DNA of 64,000 nucleotides from the NCBI RefSeq assembly GCF_024459955.1, contig NZ_JANFXK010000005.1, positions 1 to 64,000 of the forward strand, read 5' to 3'. Each line of letters opens with the position of its first letter. Within the stretch, counting starts at the first letter, position 1. The position numbers and the translations under genes are program-made. Shown piece after piece: positions 25,702 through 33,867 of the stretch. The notes under the pieces are model-generated. The model searched no databases, was not told the DNA's origin, and worked only from the letters and a program-made list of their open reading frames with translations. Source of the DNA: Anaerovorax odorimutans. Its GTDB lineage: Bacteria > Bacillota > Clostridia > Peptostreptococcales > Anaerovoracaceae.

Positions 25702-26880
25702 TTACCGATATTGGGTTTTCATACAAATTTGGGCAAGGGTTTCGATCCCTGTGGCAAGACATTTTTCATTGATTTGGAATCTGCTGGTATGCAATCCGCT
25801 GTTCTCTCTGTCCGCAAAGCCGCATCCCAGAAAAAAATACGCGCCTGGCACCAGCTGCAGATAAGAAGAAAAATCATCCACTGTCATGGATTTACGATTG
25901 ATTTCAACAGCCTTGTCTCCCGCTGCCAGCTTTACCTGCTCTGCGGACCGACGGTCATTAATCAGGGCCCTGTATCCCTGTGTAAACTTCACATCAATGG
26001 ATAACCCCATGGCCTGCGACAGACCCCTGGCTAAAATACGGATCCGCTGACACAAGCGGTCGCAGACCTCCCCGTCCTCGCCGCGAATGATGCCTTCAAG
26101 CTCCACCTGGCCCGCAAGGATGTTTCCGGCCTCGCCTCCCCGGATACGGCCAAAGGAGATGAGGCCCGCCTTCACCGGGTCCAGATCTCTGGATACGATT
26201 CCCTGACAAAGAGAAATGAATTGGGCAGCTCCGTAGACCGCGTCCCTGCCCAGATCGGGCTTTGCTCCGTGGGCCGGAGTCCCCTTGATACGGACTTCGA
26301 GCATCCTCGATTCACCGTGAACCGTTCCATACTGGACGCCTATCGTTCCGGCCATAAGGTCCGGTTTGACATGAAAGCTAAAGATCTGATCCACTCCCTT
26401 TAAAACTCCCGTTTCGATCAGCCGGTCAGCGCCTCCCTTTCCTTCTTCGTCGGGCTGGAAAATCAGCCGCACGTCGCAGGGCAGCACGTTTTTCAGTCTA
26501 TGCAGCACCTGGGCCAGCCCAACCAGAATGGCCGTATGCGCATCATGACCACATGCATGCATCAGTCCCGCCCTTCTGGAACGATAGCTGACCATAGCTT
26601 CCTCAGCAATGGGCAGCGCATCGATGTCCGCCCGAAGAGCGATGCATTTTTGTGGATTCCCCTTTCCTTTTATATCCGCTGTTACCGCTGTCGCCAGGGG
26701 CCGGGAAATTTCCAGCTTCATTTCTTTCAGTTTCCTGCCGATCAGGGTCACGGTCTTAAACTCTTCGTTGCCCAGCTCCGGCCAGCTGTGGATTTCCTCA
26801 AAGACTTCTTTTGCCAGCTGTTCGGCTTCCTGTATGTATTCATTCAGATTTTGTATAATCACCTCAAGCACCCCTTTCAT
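25702..26880 (-). CDS. M20 family amidohydrolase (N-acyl amino acid / aminobenzoyl-type)
   Basis: The protein (392 aa from ATG 26880) belongs to the M20D amidohydrolases that remove acyl groups from amino acids. It has the ALRADIDALPI motif (metal Asp), LMHACGHDAHTAILVG (metal His residues), the FQPDEEGKGG segment with catalytic and bridging Glu, and a dimerisation domain in the middle. Frames extend upstream without support. ATG 26880 or the GTG at 26862, which has AGGGG 8 nt before it, are the likely starts. It is on the same strand as the DUF2798 gene, with a gap of 129 nt. The exact substrate is unknown. Confidence 0.9.
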   Translation of the reverse strand: MKGVLEVIIQNLNEYIQEAEQLAKEVFEEIHSWPELGNEEFKTVTLIGRKLKEMKLEISRPLATAVTADIKGKGNPQKCIALRADIDALPIAEEAMVSYRSRRAGLMHACGHDAHTAILVGLAQVLHRLKNVLPCDVRLIFQPDEEGKGGADRLIETGVLKGVDQIFSFHVKPDLMAGTIGVQYGTVHGESRMLEVRIKGTPAHGAKPDLGRDAVYGAAQFISLCQGIVSRDLDPVKAGLISFGRIRGGEAGNILAGQVELEGIIRGEDGEVCDRLCQRIRILARGLSQAMGLSIDVKFTQGYRALINDRRSAEQVKLAAGDKAVEINRKSMTVDDFSSYLQLVPGAYFFLGCGFADRENSGLHTSRFQINEKCLATGIETLAQICMKTQYR

Positions 26881-27009
26881 CCCACTAATATATGAGCGGC
26901 TGGGGGTGAGTATGAGTTTTGATTTCAGAGAACGTACCAAACGGGCTTTGGGGGTAAATAAGCAAAGGTTCTGCTCCGGCAGGCCGGATATGGAAGAGCG
27001 CAATTCTTC

Positions 27010-27510
27010 TTAAATGGTATTTACTTTTGCCTTGCAGCCGCACAGCTGCCTTTTAAACATGCGTTTAAAAGCAAACCGCACTGCCGGCCCTGCGATCAAA
27101 AGCTGCCAGCAAAAAGCCATTGGAAAATTCCATAAAACAGTGTGAAGCCAGGTGATCGGCATCATACTTCCAAATCCATGAAAAATGATCGTAGCCGCAA
27201 GACTCATCAAGGGGCACATCAGGCATACCGTTGCCACGGAAACGGCCAGAATCACAACGATTTCTCTATTGTCCCGCGCATCTACGATCAAAAAGGCGAT
27301 CTTTCTTGCTAAAGGGCCTGCCAGGATCGATTCCAGGACGATCACCAGAACCCCCATAGCCGCAATCTCCCCAATGGGCACCGCAAACGAACTGCCGCTC
27401 AGTCCTCCGTTTCTCAGCGATGCATTATACACTTCCATGCCATAGACCATAACCAGGGCCATCATCACACCGAAGATCAGTTTCTGAAATTTTGTTTTGG
27501 GCATTTTCAT
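27010..27510 (-). CDS. DUF2798 domain membrane protein
   Basis: The 166-aa protein has four hydrophobic segments and two copies of the DUF2798 pattern (an F-x2-L-x-F-G-x-M-M-A start and a W-x-N-F-P-M-A end), a duplicated two-helix membrane domain of unknown function. The N-terminus MKMPKTKFQKLIFG follows AAGGAGG by 3 nt, so ATG 27510 is the start; 20 further upstream codons run through a terminator hairpin and are not coding. It lies just downstream of a MATE pump. The tail is basic and contains a CGCK motif. Confidence 0.75.
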   Translation of the reverse strand: MKMPKTKFQKLIFGVMMALVMVYGMEVYNASLRNGGLSGSSFAVPIGEIAAMGVLVIVLESILAGPLARKIAFLIVDARDNREIVVILAVSVATVCLMCPLMSLAATIIFHGFGSMMPITWLHTVLWNFPMAFCWQLLIAGPAVRFAFKRMFKRQLCGCKAKVNTI

Positions 27511-27531
27511 TGTCCTCCTTGTCTTTTGTAC

Positions 27532-27573
27532 AAAAAAAGAATGCGCCAGTCCCAACCTGGACTTACGCATTCT
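27532..27573 (-). terminator. Terminator or attenuator between the MATE pump and the DUF2798 gene
   Basis: AGAATGCG pairs with CGCATTCT around a loop that itself holds a GTCC/GGAC stem, followed by seven T on the minus strand. It ends only about 10 nt before the DUF2798 ribosome site, so it either closes the MATE transcript or attenuates read-through into the next gene. Confidence 0.75.
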
Positions 27574-27637
27574 TCGCTACTCGGTATCTTTATTTTAGCA
27601 ATATGAAAATTTTTTGTCAAGATTTCTTTTGCTTCCA

Positions 27638-29002
27638 TCACGCAGCCTGAGCCGCTTCCCCCAGCGTTCTGGTGTCGTACGCCGCATTCATTTTCTTCAA
27701 ATAAATCAGGCAGATAACCAGTGAAGCGATCGTTGACACAGGTGAAGCAAGGCCCATTGCAAACAGTGACGTGCCGATGGTCTGCCTCAGCAGCAGCGCC
27801 AGCGGGACGCGGGCCAAAAAAGTCGCTGCCAGATTTTGCGTCATATTGAATATGGTTCTGCCATAGCCGTTGAAATAGCCCCCCAGGCAATAAACGATCC
27901 CTGCCAGGAAGATGTCCCAGGAATAGGACTGCAGGTACGTGGCCGCCAGGTTCATCACTTCTGCGTCAGAGGAAAACATTCCCGTCAAAGTAGTCCCGAA
28001 GAACTGACAGTAGGCTGCGATTAAAAAACCATACCCCCCTGTCATCCAAACGGCGGCCCGGAGGCATTTGCGTGTTCTTTCATATTCTCCGGCGCCGTAA
28101 TTCTGCGCCACCATAGCCGATACTGCCGCATTCATGGCAATGGGAACCAGGAAGAGAAATTCCACCAGCTTTTCCACTACGCCTACCGAGGCGGAAGCCA
28201 CCACACCAAAGGGATTGACAATGGCAACGATCAGCAGGAAAGATACGCCAACCAGAATATCCTGTATCCCCAGGGGGATTCCCACCTTAAAGAGCTGACG
28301 GAACTGCTCTTTGTGAAAGCGGATATCCTTCATCGAAAAGGCGAATCCCAGTCCCCGTCTGATGAGAAAAGCCACGGAGAAGAGAAAGCTCACCGCCTGC
28401 GCCAGAGTCGTAGCGATGGCCGCGCCCGCGGCGCCCATTCCAAAATAGCGAATCAGCACAATGTCCAGTACCACGTTAACTACGCAGGCAATTGCCACAA
28501 AGAGCAGCGGCGACTTGGAATCTCCCAGCCCCCGCATGATCCCGCAGACCACATTGTATCCTGTGATGAAAAAAGCTCCCATTGAACAGTAAAAGAGGTA
28601 CGCCTGAGTGTTTGCCACTGACTCCTGCGGCGTGTTCATCAGGGAAACAATAGTATCTCTGCCCAGCAGAAGGCCCGCTGTGAGGACAATCCCGATAATC
28701 GTAAAGGTAATAATGGTAATTCCCATGGTTTCCGCCAGCGCTTTATGGTTTTTGGAACCCATATACTGTCCCAGCAGCACGGTGATTCCCATTGTCAGCC
28801 CAATGATAAACTGCGTAAAGATCATCATTACCTGACTGCCTATGGTGACGCCCGATACGTCGGCTGTAGTTGCGAAATTCCCCACCGTCAGCATGTCCGC
28901 GGCGCCGTATAATGATTGCAGCAGCTGGGCCAGCAAAAACGGTCCGGCAAACTGGATTAACTTCTTGTACACATTTCCCTGTGTTAAATAATTCAAACTC
29001 AT
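27638..29002 (-). CDS. MATE family efflux transporter
   Basis: The 454-aa protein is a second MATE exporter with about 12 membrane helices. It opens with a QFAGPFLLAQLLQSLYGAAD stretch, the VGNFATTADVSGV region after helix 1 and a MRGLGDSKSPLLF segment after helix 4, closest to the DinF/NorM-like clostridial type. ATG 29002 has GGAGGGAATAAAG before it; a TTG seven codons upstream is not credible. It is divergent from a MerR gene and has a MerR-type promoter, so it should be drug-inducible. It is only distantly similar to the exporter at 433-1824. Confidence 0.92.
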   Translation of the reverse strand: MSLNYLTQGNVYKKLIQFAGPFLLAQLLQSLYGAADMLTVGNFATTADVSGVTIGSQVMMIFTQFIIGLTMGITVLLGQYMGSKNHKALAETMGITIITFTIIGIVLTAGLLLGRDTIVSLMNTPQESVANTQAYLFYCSMGAFFITGYNVVCGIMRGLGDSKSPLLFVAIACVVNVVLDIVLIRYFGMGAAGAAIATTLAQAVSFLFSVAFLIRRGLGFAFSMKDIRFHKEQFRQLFKVGIPLGIQDILVGVSFLLIVAIVNPFGVVASASVGVVEKLVEFLFLVPIAMNAAVSAMVAQNYGAGEYERTRKCLRAAVWMTGGYGFLIAAYCQFFGTTLTGMFSSDAEVMNLAATYLQSYSWDIFLAGIVYCLGGYFNGYGRTIFNMTQNLAATFLARVPLALLLRQTIGTSLFAMGLASPVSTIASLVICLIYLKKMNAAYDTRTLGEAAQAA

Positions 29003-29050
29003 CTTTATTCCCTCCAATAACAAATCTTGCGTCCGTCACTGACAAATGGT

Positions 29051-29081
29051 ATTATAGAGCGTGTTGTAACAACGCAGTCAA
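29051..29081 (-). promoter_or_regulatory. MerR-type promoter of the second MATE pump
   Basis: On the minus strand TTGACT (29076-29081) and TATAAT (29051-29056) are 19 bp apart, with the dyad GTTGT-T-ACAAC in the middle of the spacer and an outer GCG/CGC pair. On the plus strand TTGCGT and TATTAT, 17 bp apart, overlap it and could drive the regulator gene itself. Confidence 0.85.
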
Positions 29082-29095
29082 GAGGAGAATGTAAC

Positions 29096-29917
29096 ATGGA
29101 AGAAAAAATTTATTTTACATCGGGAGAATTCGCAAAGCTTTGCGGCACAACAAAGGAAACCCTGCGCCATTACCATAATAAGGGGATTCTCTCGCCCAAA
29201 AAAGAAGGGGACAACGGTTATTTTTATTATGAAGCCTGGCAGTTTTTCGAGTTTGACCTGATCTCGCTGCTGATTTACGCCGGAAACAGCCTGCAGGAAA
29301 TCCGCCAGTATCTGGACTCTTATAACACAGAGAATTTTTTGGAACTGATGAAGGGAAGTAAAGAGCGGCTTCTGCGCAAGAGAGAAAAAATCGAAAGCAT
29401 GCTGCGGGTCGTGGATAACAGCGTCGCTCTGGTAAACCTGGGGCTTAAGCACGACGGCCATCAGCTGACCATCGCAGCCTGTGAAGAGGAATATTATCTG
29501 ACTGTGCCAATTGAAGAATCCGCATATGAAAACAAGCGCAATCTTCTGGACGCCTTTTCCCGCTTCTGGGCTCATTCCGTGGACAACCCGCTCATCGGCG
29601 AATATCCGTACAGTTATGTGATCCCTGAGGAAAGCCATCGAAAGGGCGATTACTCCATTAAGTATATCGCCGGCAAACTGGATGAACCCTCCGGCAACAG
29701 GAACATCCACACGAAAAGCGCCGGCCGTTACGCCATCCTCTTTCATTACGGCAGTATCGACGAAGTCCATGTTTCCTGCCGCAGGCTCTGTGAGGAAATT
29801 CATCAGCTGAAACTGGAACACGCCGGGCCCCTTTATGTGGATGAATTAATCAGCAACCATGTGACGCCTGAAGAAGAGGATCACATAACCAAGCTCTCGA
29901 TCCGGGTAGGTGAATAG
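29096..29917 (+). CDS. MerR family transcriptional regulator
   Basis: The 273-aa protein parallels the regulator at 2830-3654. It has a MerR helix-turn-helix (residues about 5-75, FTSGEFAKLCGTTKETLRHY, with the NGYFYYEAWQ wing), a coiled coil and a C-terminal effector-binding domain. The frame opens 23 codons earlier, but ATG 29096 follows AGAGGAG and gives the family N-terminus. It is divergent from the second MATE pump and most likely activates it and represses itself. The two regulators' operators share only the central GTTAC core, so they probably have separate targets. Confidence 0.9.
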   Translation: MEEKIYFTSGEFAKLCGTTKETLRHYHNKGILSPKKEGDNGYFYYEAWQFFEFDLISLLIYAGNSLQEIRQYLDSYNTENFLELMKGSKERLLRKREKIESMLRVVDNSVALVNLGLKHDGHQLTIAACEEEYYLTVPIEESAYENKRNLLDAFSRFWAHSVDNPLIGEYPYSYVIPEESHRKGDYSIKYIAGKLDEPSGNRNIHTKSAGRYAILFHYGSIDEVHVSCRRLCEEIHQLKLEHAGPLYVDELISNHVTPEEEDHITKLSIRVGE

Positions 29918-29935
29918 AAAAACGCGGCGATTTCT

Positions 29936-29977
29936 ATAAAAATATCTCCAACCACTTGCTCTGTGATTGGAGATATT
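29936..29977 (-). terminator. Terminator of the APC permease
   Basis: AATATCTCCAA pairs with TTGGAGATATT, with an inner CAC/GTG extension. On the minus strand it is followed by TTTTTA. It can also stop the MerR transcript from the other side. Confidence 0.75.
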
Positions 29978-30005
29978 AATTATTTTCGTTTAACTTTATT
30001 GCTTA

Positions 30006-31718
30006 TTAAGCCTTATCCCGGAATTCCTTTTTCAGGCTGACGCCCAGGCCTTCCGTAGGAATCGGCTGCTGCCTGATCGGCAGAGTGGGATCTTTTTTCC
30101 TTCCGATGAAGAAAATAACCAATCCTACCACCAGCAGGACAATTCCCCCGATTCTACACCAGTTAATCATTCCCCAGAAATCACTGAAGAAACCGCTGCC
30201 ATATTCCTCGAGATAATACTCTTCACCCCAGCTGCCTTCGTACCATTTCAGGAGTACAGAACCCAGGAGAGCGACAAAACCGGCCAGAGCCACATATGCT
30301 CCGATATAAACCGTATCTCCCTGCGCAAGCTTTGTCTTCGGATTGAGCGGGTGCCCGATTGGATCCTCTTTTGCCATTCCGCCATAGACCCATTTGCAGA
30401 TCAGATAGCCTACCAGGCTGATGGCCAGCATCAGGAATCCTGAAATGAAGTAATCCGTTCCGTTTACATACAGTGCGATACCGGCAATGATGAACGGGCA
30501 GATGGTCATTGCGTACAAACCTGCTTTTCCGAAAGGAATGTAATATAATCCAAGCTTCTTTCTTTCCTCAAGCGGATAAACTTTTCTCAGTCTGTGAACA
30601 GCTACTGCCAGACACATATACAGATACAGCATAGGCGGCGTCGTTGCCATAGCCAGCGTTACAAAATCAAATTTGCAGAGGAAAATCGTAAACACAGCCA
30701 TGATAATGATGCTCAATGCAGGAACGCCTCTCTTCTTAGAAACCCTGCAAAGGAATCTCGGGAACAGATGGTCGTCCGCCATTACAAAGAAGCCTCTGGA
30801 GCCGGATGCTATGTAAGCGTTGAAAATGGAGCAGTTGGACAAGATAGCGATTATCAGGAATCCCATTCCTGCCGCCGGTCCTACAAACTGGATTAAAACA
30901 TCCATGTAACCTATTGCGTTTTCACCTTCCGTATTCCACAGCTCCCAGTTGCCTACAGAAGCGAGACCTGCCATGGTTGGAAGCAGATAGCTCAGTGCGA
31001 TGATCGGCATCGCGATAATCAGCCCCTTGGGAATTGCCTGTGGATTCTCCAGCTCTCCTGCCACATTGGACATACATTCATATCCGCTGTACATCCAGAT
31101 CGCGATACAGATGCTTCCGCCCAGGCTTCCTACAACGCCCTCTTCCTCATTGTAAAAAGGTTCAATAGGACTCGTGTTCCAATTGGCAAAACCTACGATC
31201 ATAACGGCGGCAAAACCCACGATAACCAGCAGTGAGAAAATCGTGCTCAGGCTGGATACCTCTTTAATACCCATCAGGTTGACGGCGGAAAAAATAACGA
31301 TCATTGCGACTTTCAGTATAGTTGCCGTCATTGGTGACATGTGCCAAAACTTTTCAACATATCCGACTACCAGCACAACATACATTGCCTGCTGCAGCCA
31401 GGTACTAATGGTTCCCCAGAACCCAACCTGCCAGCCCCACATTTCTCCGAGAGCATCTCTGGTCCAGACGTATGCTCCGCCTTCCGAAGGAAGCACAGCG
31501 CCCAGTTCAGCGACCATTTCACTGATCGGCAGCGCCCAGAAAATAGGAAATAAGACCAGCATCAATAACGTAAGGCCCGGTCCGCTGATCGGTATCATTT
31601 CCTCGATACCGAAAGCCCCTGCGGCAACCAGACAATAGATCATAAAGACTACTCCCCAAACGCCAACGTGGCGACGCTTAAGAGCACCAACACCTTCCAA
31701 ATGTTTTTCCTGTTGCAT
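30006..31718 (-). CDS. APC family amino acid permease
   Basis: The 570-aa membrane protein has about 12-14 hydrophobic segments and the APC start: VGVWGVVFMIYCLVAAGAFG then EEMIPISGPGLT, and PSEGGAYVWTRDALGEMWGW near helix 3. The form resembles the glutamate/GABA-antiporter and polyamine permease branch. A C-terminal extension with an extra helix pair follows residue 480. It lies 77 nt after the saccharopine-dehydrogenase-like gene on the same transcript, separated by a hairpin, and so is under the glycine riboswitch. Likely substrate: an amino acid related to the enzyme's substrate or to glycine, but this is inference. Confidence 0.85.
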   Translation of the reverse strand: MQQEKHLEGVGALKRRHVGVWGVVFMIYCLVAAGAFGIEEMIPISGPGLTLLMLVLFPIFWALPISEMVAELGAVLPSEGGAYVWTRDALGEMWGWQVGFWGTISTWLQQAMYVVLVVGYVEKFWHMSPMTATILKVAMIVIFSAVNLMGIKEVSSLSTIFSLLVIVGFAAVMIVGFANWNTSPIEPFYNEEEGVVGSLGGSICIAIWMYSGYECMSNVAGELENPQAIPKGLIIAMPIIALSYLLPTMAGLASVGNWELWNTEGENAIGYMDVLIQFVGPAAGMGFLIIAILSNCSIFNAYIASGSRGFFVMADDHLFPRFLCRVSKKRGVPALSIIIMAVFTIFLCKFDFVTLAMATTPPMLYLYMCLAVAVHRLRKVYPLEERKKLGLYYIPFGKAGLYAMTICPFIIAGIALYVNGTDYFISGFLMLAISLVGYLICKWVYGGMAKEDPIGHPLNPKTKLAQGDTVYIGAYVALAGFVALLGSVLLKWYEGSWGEEYYLEEYGSGFFSDFWGMINWCRIGGIVLLVVGLVIFFIGRKKDPTLPIRQQPIPTEGLGVSLKKEFRDKA

Positions 31719-31742
31719 GGTGTTCCTCCTTTTTACATTTCT

Positions 31743-31779
31743 AAAAATGCGGCTATGGAGCCGGAGTGGACTCCATAGC
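31743..31779 (-). terminator. Hairpin between the dehydrogenase-like gene and the permease
   Basis: GCTATGGAG pairs perfectly with CTCCATAGC around a 10-nt loop and is followed at a short distance by TTTTT on the minus strand. It may partly terminate or stabilise the upstream message, so that the permease is made at a lower level. Confidence 0.55.
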
Positions 31780-31795
31780 TTATGTAGTTAATTAC

Positions 31796-33106
31796 TTATT
31801 TCTTTGCGTTTGCAAAGATGTCGGCCATCATTTCTTTATCCTTAGCTGCCTTATATGGGGAATCCATTTCAACGATTCCATATTCAAAGCCAGCCTCATC
31901 CATGATCTGCAGATACGGGATCGGATCAAAGTATTCCGGTGCGAATACGCCCTTATCCTTCCAGATGCCTCTGCCGATCAGTTCGATACCAACAGCTGCG
32001 CCAAATCCGGTCTGTGCTACAACAGCCTGCATGTTCCATTTTTCCATGGATGCCTGGTTGTCAAACGGCTGATACATAAAGATTTCTCTTTCCTTGCCGT
32101 CTTTGATTCCCTTGCAGTGAACGCCTACGCACATCTTACCGATCATTTCGTCTCCGATATCCTTCGGCTGCGGTGCGCATGCGGCTACGATGTCTCTTGG
32201 TACAACTTTCACCCCGTTTACCTCTACCGGGTCCAGACTTCTCAGGCCCAGAGAAGTGATAACCTTCAGCGCCTGAATCAGGTTGTCGTCCAGAGCAATC
32301 TTGAAGGTAACTTTTTCCAGACCGTATTTTTCCAGGAATCTCGGCATCAGAACAGTCTCTTCGTGTTCAACTTTTACTAATGTATTTGGTCCTACGCCTG
32401 CTGGCATGTCAAAGGTCTCTTCACCGGCAAACGGAACGTCTGTCACATAGCCCTTTTCCTTGCTCCATTCTACGTTCGGGTTCACGCACTCGTCCAGTAC
32501 GGTCCATACGTTGAAACCGAAGGTGATGTCATCTTCGCCGGCATTGGGAATTTCCAGATTTCCGCCGTCTTTAACGTGGATTTCTTTCAGCTGATCAAAC
32601 AGATATTCAGCGGCAAATTTTGCGAATACATCTACGACACCAGGGTCGATTCCCAAGCAGATGCAGGCCATGTTGCCCTTTTCTTTCCATTTATCAAACT
32701 GGTCGAAGTTGTATTTTGCCATCGGCTCTGAGAAACTTCCTTCCAGCGTTCCATACTTGGGTGGATCGTACGGTACGGACCATGTTCCCATGCTCACATA
32801 GTTTGCGCCTGCTTCATATGCGGCATCAAAGATATTGTTGGATACAAACGGCGCAGCAGCGTCCATTACGAAATCGCATCCCTGCTTTTTGATGATGTCA
32901 ACCAGTTCATCCCTGTTCTTTGCGTTGAGCTGCTGCGGCGTAAAGCGCGCGTCGCCCTTCAGGTGCTCGCAGACTTCCTTTGCTCTATCGAAATCATAAT
33001 CGCCTACTACGACTTTTTCCAGCCACTTCCCTTGCGGATCTCTCACCTGCAGAATTCTTAAAATTGATTCTCCTACGGCTCCTGCTCCTACCAATAACAT
33101 TTTCAT
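31796..33106 (-). CDS. Saccharopine dehydrogenase family oxidoreductase
   Basis: The 436-aa protein opens with MKMLLVGAGAVGESILRIL, an NAD(P)-binding Rossmann GxGxxG, followed by VVVGDYDFDRAKEV with the acidic ribose-binding Asp. A FVMDAAAPF stretch and the saccharopine-dehydrogenase C-terminal domain (CLGIDPGVVDVFAKFAAEYL) follow. The family forms or splits imine-linked amino acid pairs, or oxidises lysine-like amines. ATG 33106 follows AAGGAGG; an upstream in-frame ATG at 33145 has no such site. It is the first gene behind a glycine riboswitch and is followed by an APC permease. The real substrate is unknown; lysine dehydrogenase-like or carboxynorspermidine-like activity are alternatives. 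Confidence 0.85.
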   Translation of the reverse strand: MKMLLVGAGAVGESILRILQVRDPQGKWLEKVVVGDYDFDRAKEVCEHLKGDARFTPQQLNAKNRDELVDIIKKQGCDFVMDAAAPFVSNNIFDAAYEAGANYVSMGTWSVPYDPPKYGTLEGSFSEPMAKYNFDQFDKWKEKGNMACICLGIDPGVVDVFAKFAAEYLFDQLKEIHVKDGGNLEIPNAGEDDITFGFNVWTVLDECVNPNVEWSKEKGYVTDVPFAGEETFDMPAGVGPNTLVKVEHEETVLMPRFLEKYGLEKVTFKIALDDNLIQALKVITSLGLRSLDPVEVNGVKVVPRDIVAACAPQPKDIGDEMIGKMCVGVHCKGIKDGKEREIFMYQPFDNQASMEKWNMQAVVAQTGFGAAVGIELIGRGIWKDKGVFAPEYFDPIPYLQIMDEAGFEYGIVEMDSPYKAAKDKEMMADIFANAKK

Positions 33107-33190
33107 AATAATTTCCTCCTTGCTTTTGGGTGGGCTTTTGCCCATTCTCTTACTCAGCAGTTGGTACTAACCGAATACCCGATGCAGACG

Positions 33191-33261
33191 GTATTTCTCT
33201 TTTTCAATACATCATGCTCTCTTTGCTTTGCGCATGATTGTGCATAAAAAAAGAGAAATAC
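33191..33261 (-). other. Large leader hairpin downstream of the riboswitch
   Basis: GTATTTCTCTTTTT and its complement (33191-33204 and 33248-33261) form a perfect 14-bp stem with a second internal 7-bp stem (GCATGAT/ATCATGC). Its 5' arm on the minus strand includes the T-run of the riboswitch terminator, so it may form in the read-through RNA. Confidence 0.5.
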
Positions 33262-33290
33262 ACGCATATAGAATATGCTGCATACTCCTC
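33246..33290 (-). terminator. Expression-platform terminator of the glycine riboswitch
   Basis: On the minus strand GAGGAGTATGC, a bulged A, then GCATAT pairs across a TCT loop with ATATGC and GTGTATTTCTC, giving about 17 pairs including G-U pairs, directly followed by seven T. The 5' arm (GAGGAG) overlaps the 3' strand of the second aptamer's P1 (CAGAG), so ligand binding and termination exclude each other. Confidence 0.75.
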
Positions 33291-33470
33291 TGTCCGTTTG
33301 CCAGTTGGTTATCTCCTCGTAGGCGCCACAATTAAGTGATCTCTCCAAAGTTTCGTCCAATAACCTTCCTTTTGCCTGTCAGTTTCCACGGGGTAACTGC
33401 CACTACCCTGCTTTGCTTCTTCGGCCTCCCGCTTGGGCGAGACGTCTAAGGCTATTTTCATCCGAAGTAT
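33285..33470 (-). ncRNA. Tandem glycine riboswitch
   Basis: On the minus strand the first aptamer shows GGCCGAAGAAGCAAAGC and later GAAACTGACAGGCAAAAGGA, which match the glycine-aptamer core (GCCGAAGGAGCAA and CUCUCAGGCAAAAGGAC). A short linker TTGGACGAAAC leads to the second aptamer, CTTTGGAGAG ... GGCGCC ... GGCAAACGGACAGAGG, matching the second domain of known gcvT switches. The arrangement and linker are typical. The first aptamer's start is less canonical. With an overlapping terminator just downstream, this should be an ON switch activated by glycine. Confidence 0.82.
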
Positions 33471-33491
33471 TCAGTTGTATGAATTGAGTTT

Positions 33492-33520
33492 ATTTTACCA
33501 TCCTTTTTCAGAATATTCAA
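33492..33520 (-). promoter_or_regulatory. Promoter of the riboswitch transcript
   Basis: TTGAAT (33515-33520) and TAAAAT (33492-33497) are 17 bp apart on the minus strand; transcription would begin about 15 nt before the first aptamer. Confidence 0.75.
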
Positions 33521-33766
33521 GTTGTTTTTAATAATTAAATTATTAACAGATTCGAAGTGTTTTTACTGCGTCTAAAAATTGTACGAGCTGTTGGGCAAAA
33601 TAGCATAACATACGAATTGTCCGACAAAATCTGGCCAAAGCTGACCAAAGATAGTCTGGCGCTTTTTGCTTTGAAATTAAGCCAAAGCGGATAAAATATG
33701 TGGGTTTGCGGGTTGTATGTATTTATTTTCTGGAAAATTTCACTTAAGATTGACCGGCACGGGTAA

Positions 33767-33792
33767 GAAACGTTGAAAAAAGATCCGCTTTT
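33767..33792. repeat. 26-bp dispersed repeat, copy B
   Basis: Exact reverse complement of the 26-bp sequence at 22222-22247. This copy is flanked by GGGTAA and TTACCC, so it sits in the loop of a short inverted repeat. Confidence 0.75.
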
Positions 33793-33867
33793 ACCCATTT
33801 TTTGATGATAAAGATCCGGGAATAATTTAATGCGTTATAATATGAAATCGGATAAACATTTCTTCTT

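Noticed and set aside
33285-33470. A lysine riboswitch upstream of the saccharopine-dehydrogenase-like gene
   Set aside because: The gene's family made this tempting, but the conserved core matches the tandem glycine aptamer and not the five-helix lysine aptamer.
33535-33798. An 87-codon minus-strand frame in the stretch before the riboswitch promoter
   Set aside because: No ribosome site, no hydrophobic or domain pattern, and it contains the dispersed 26-bp repeat.
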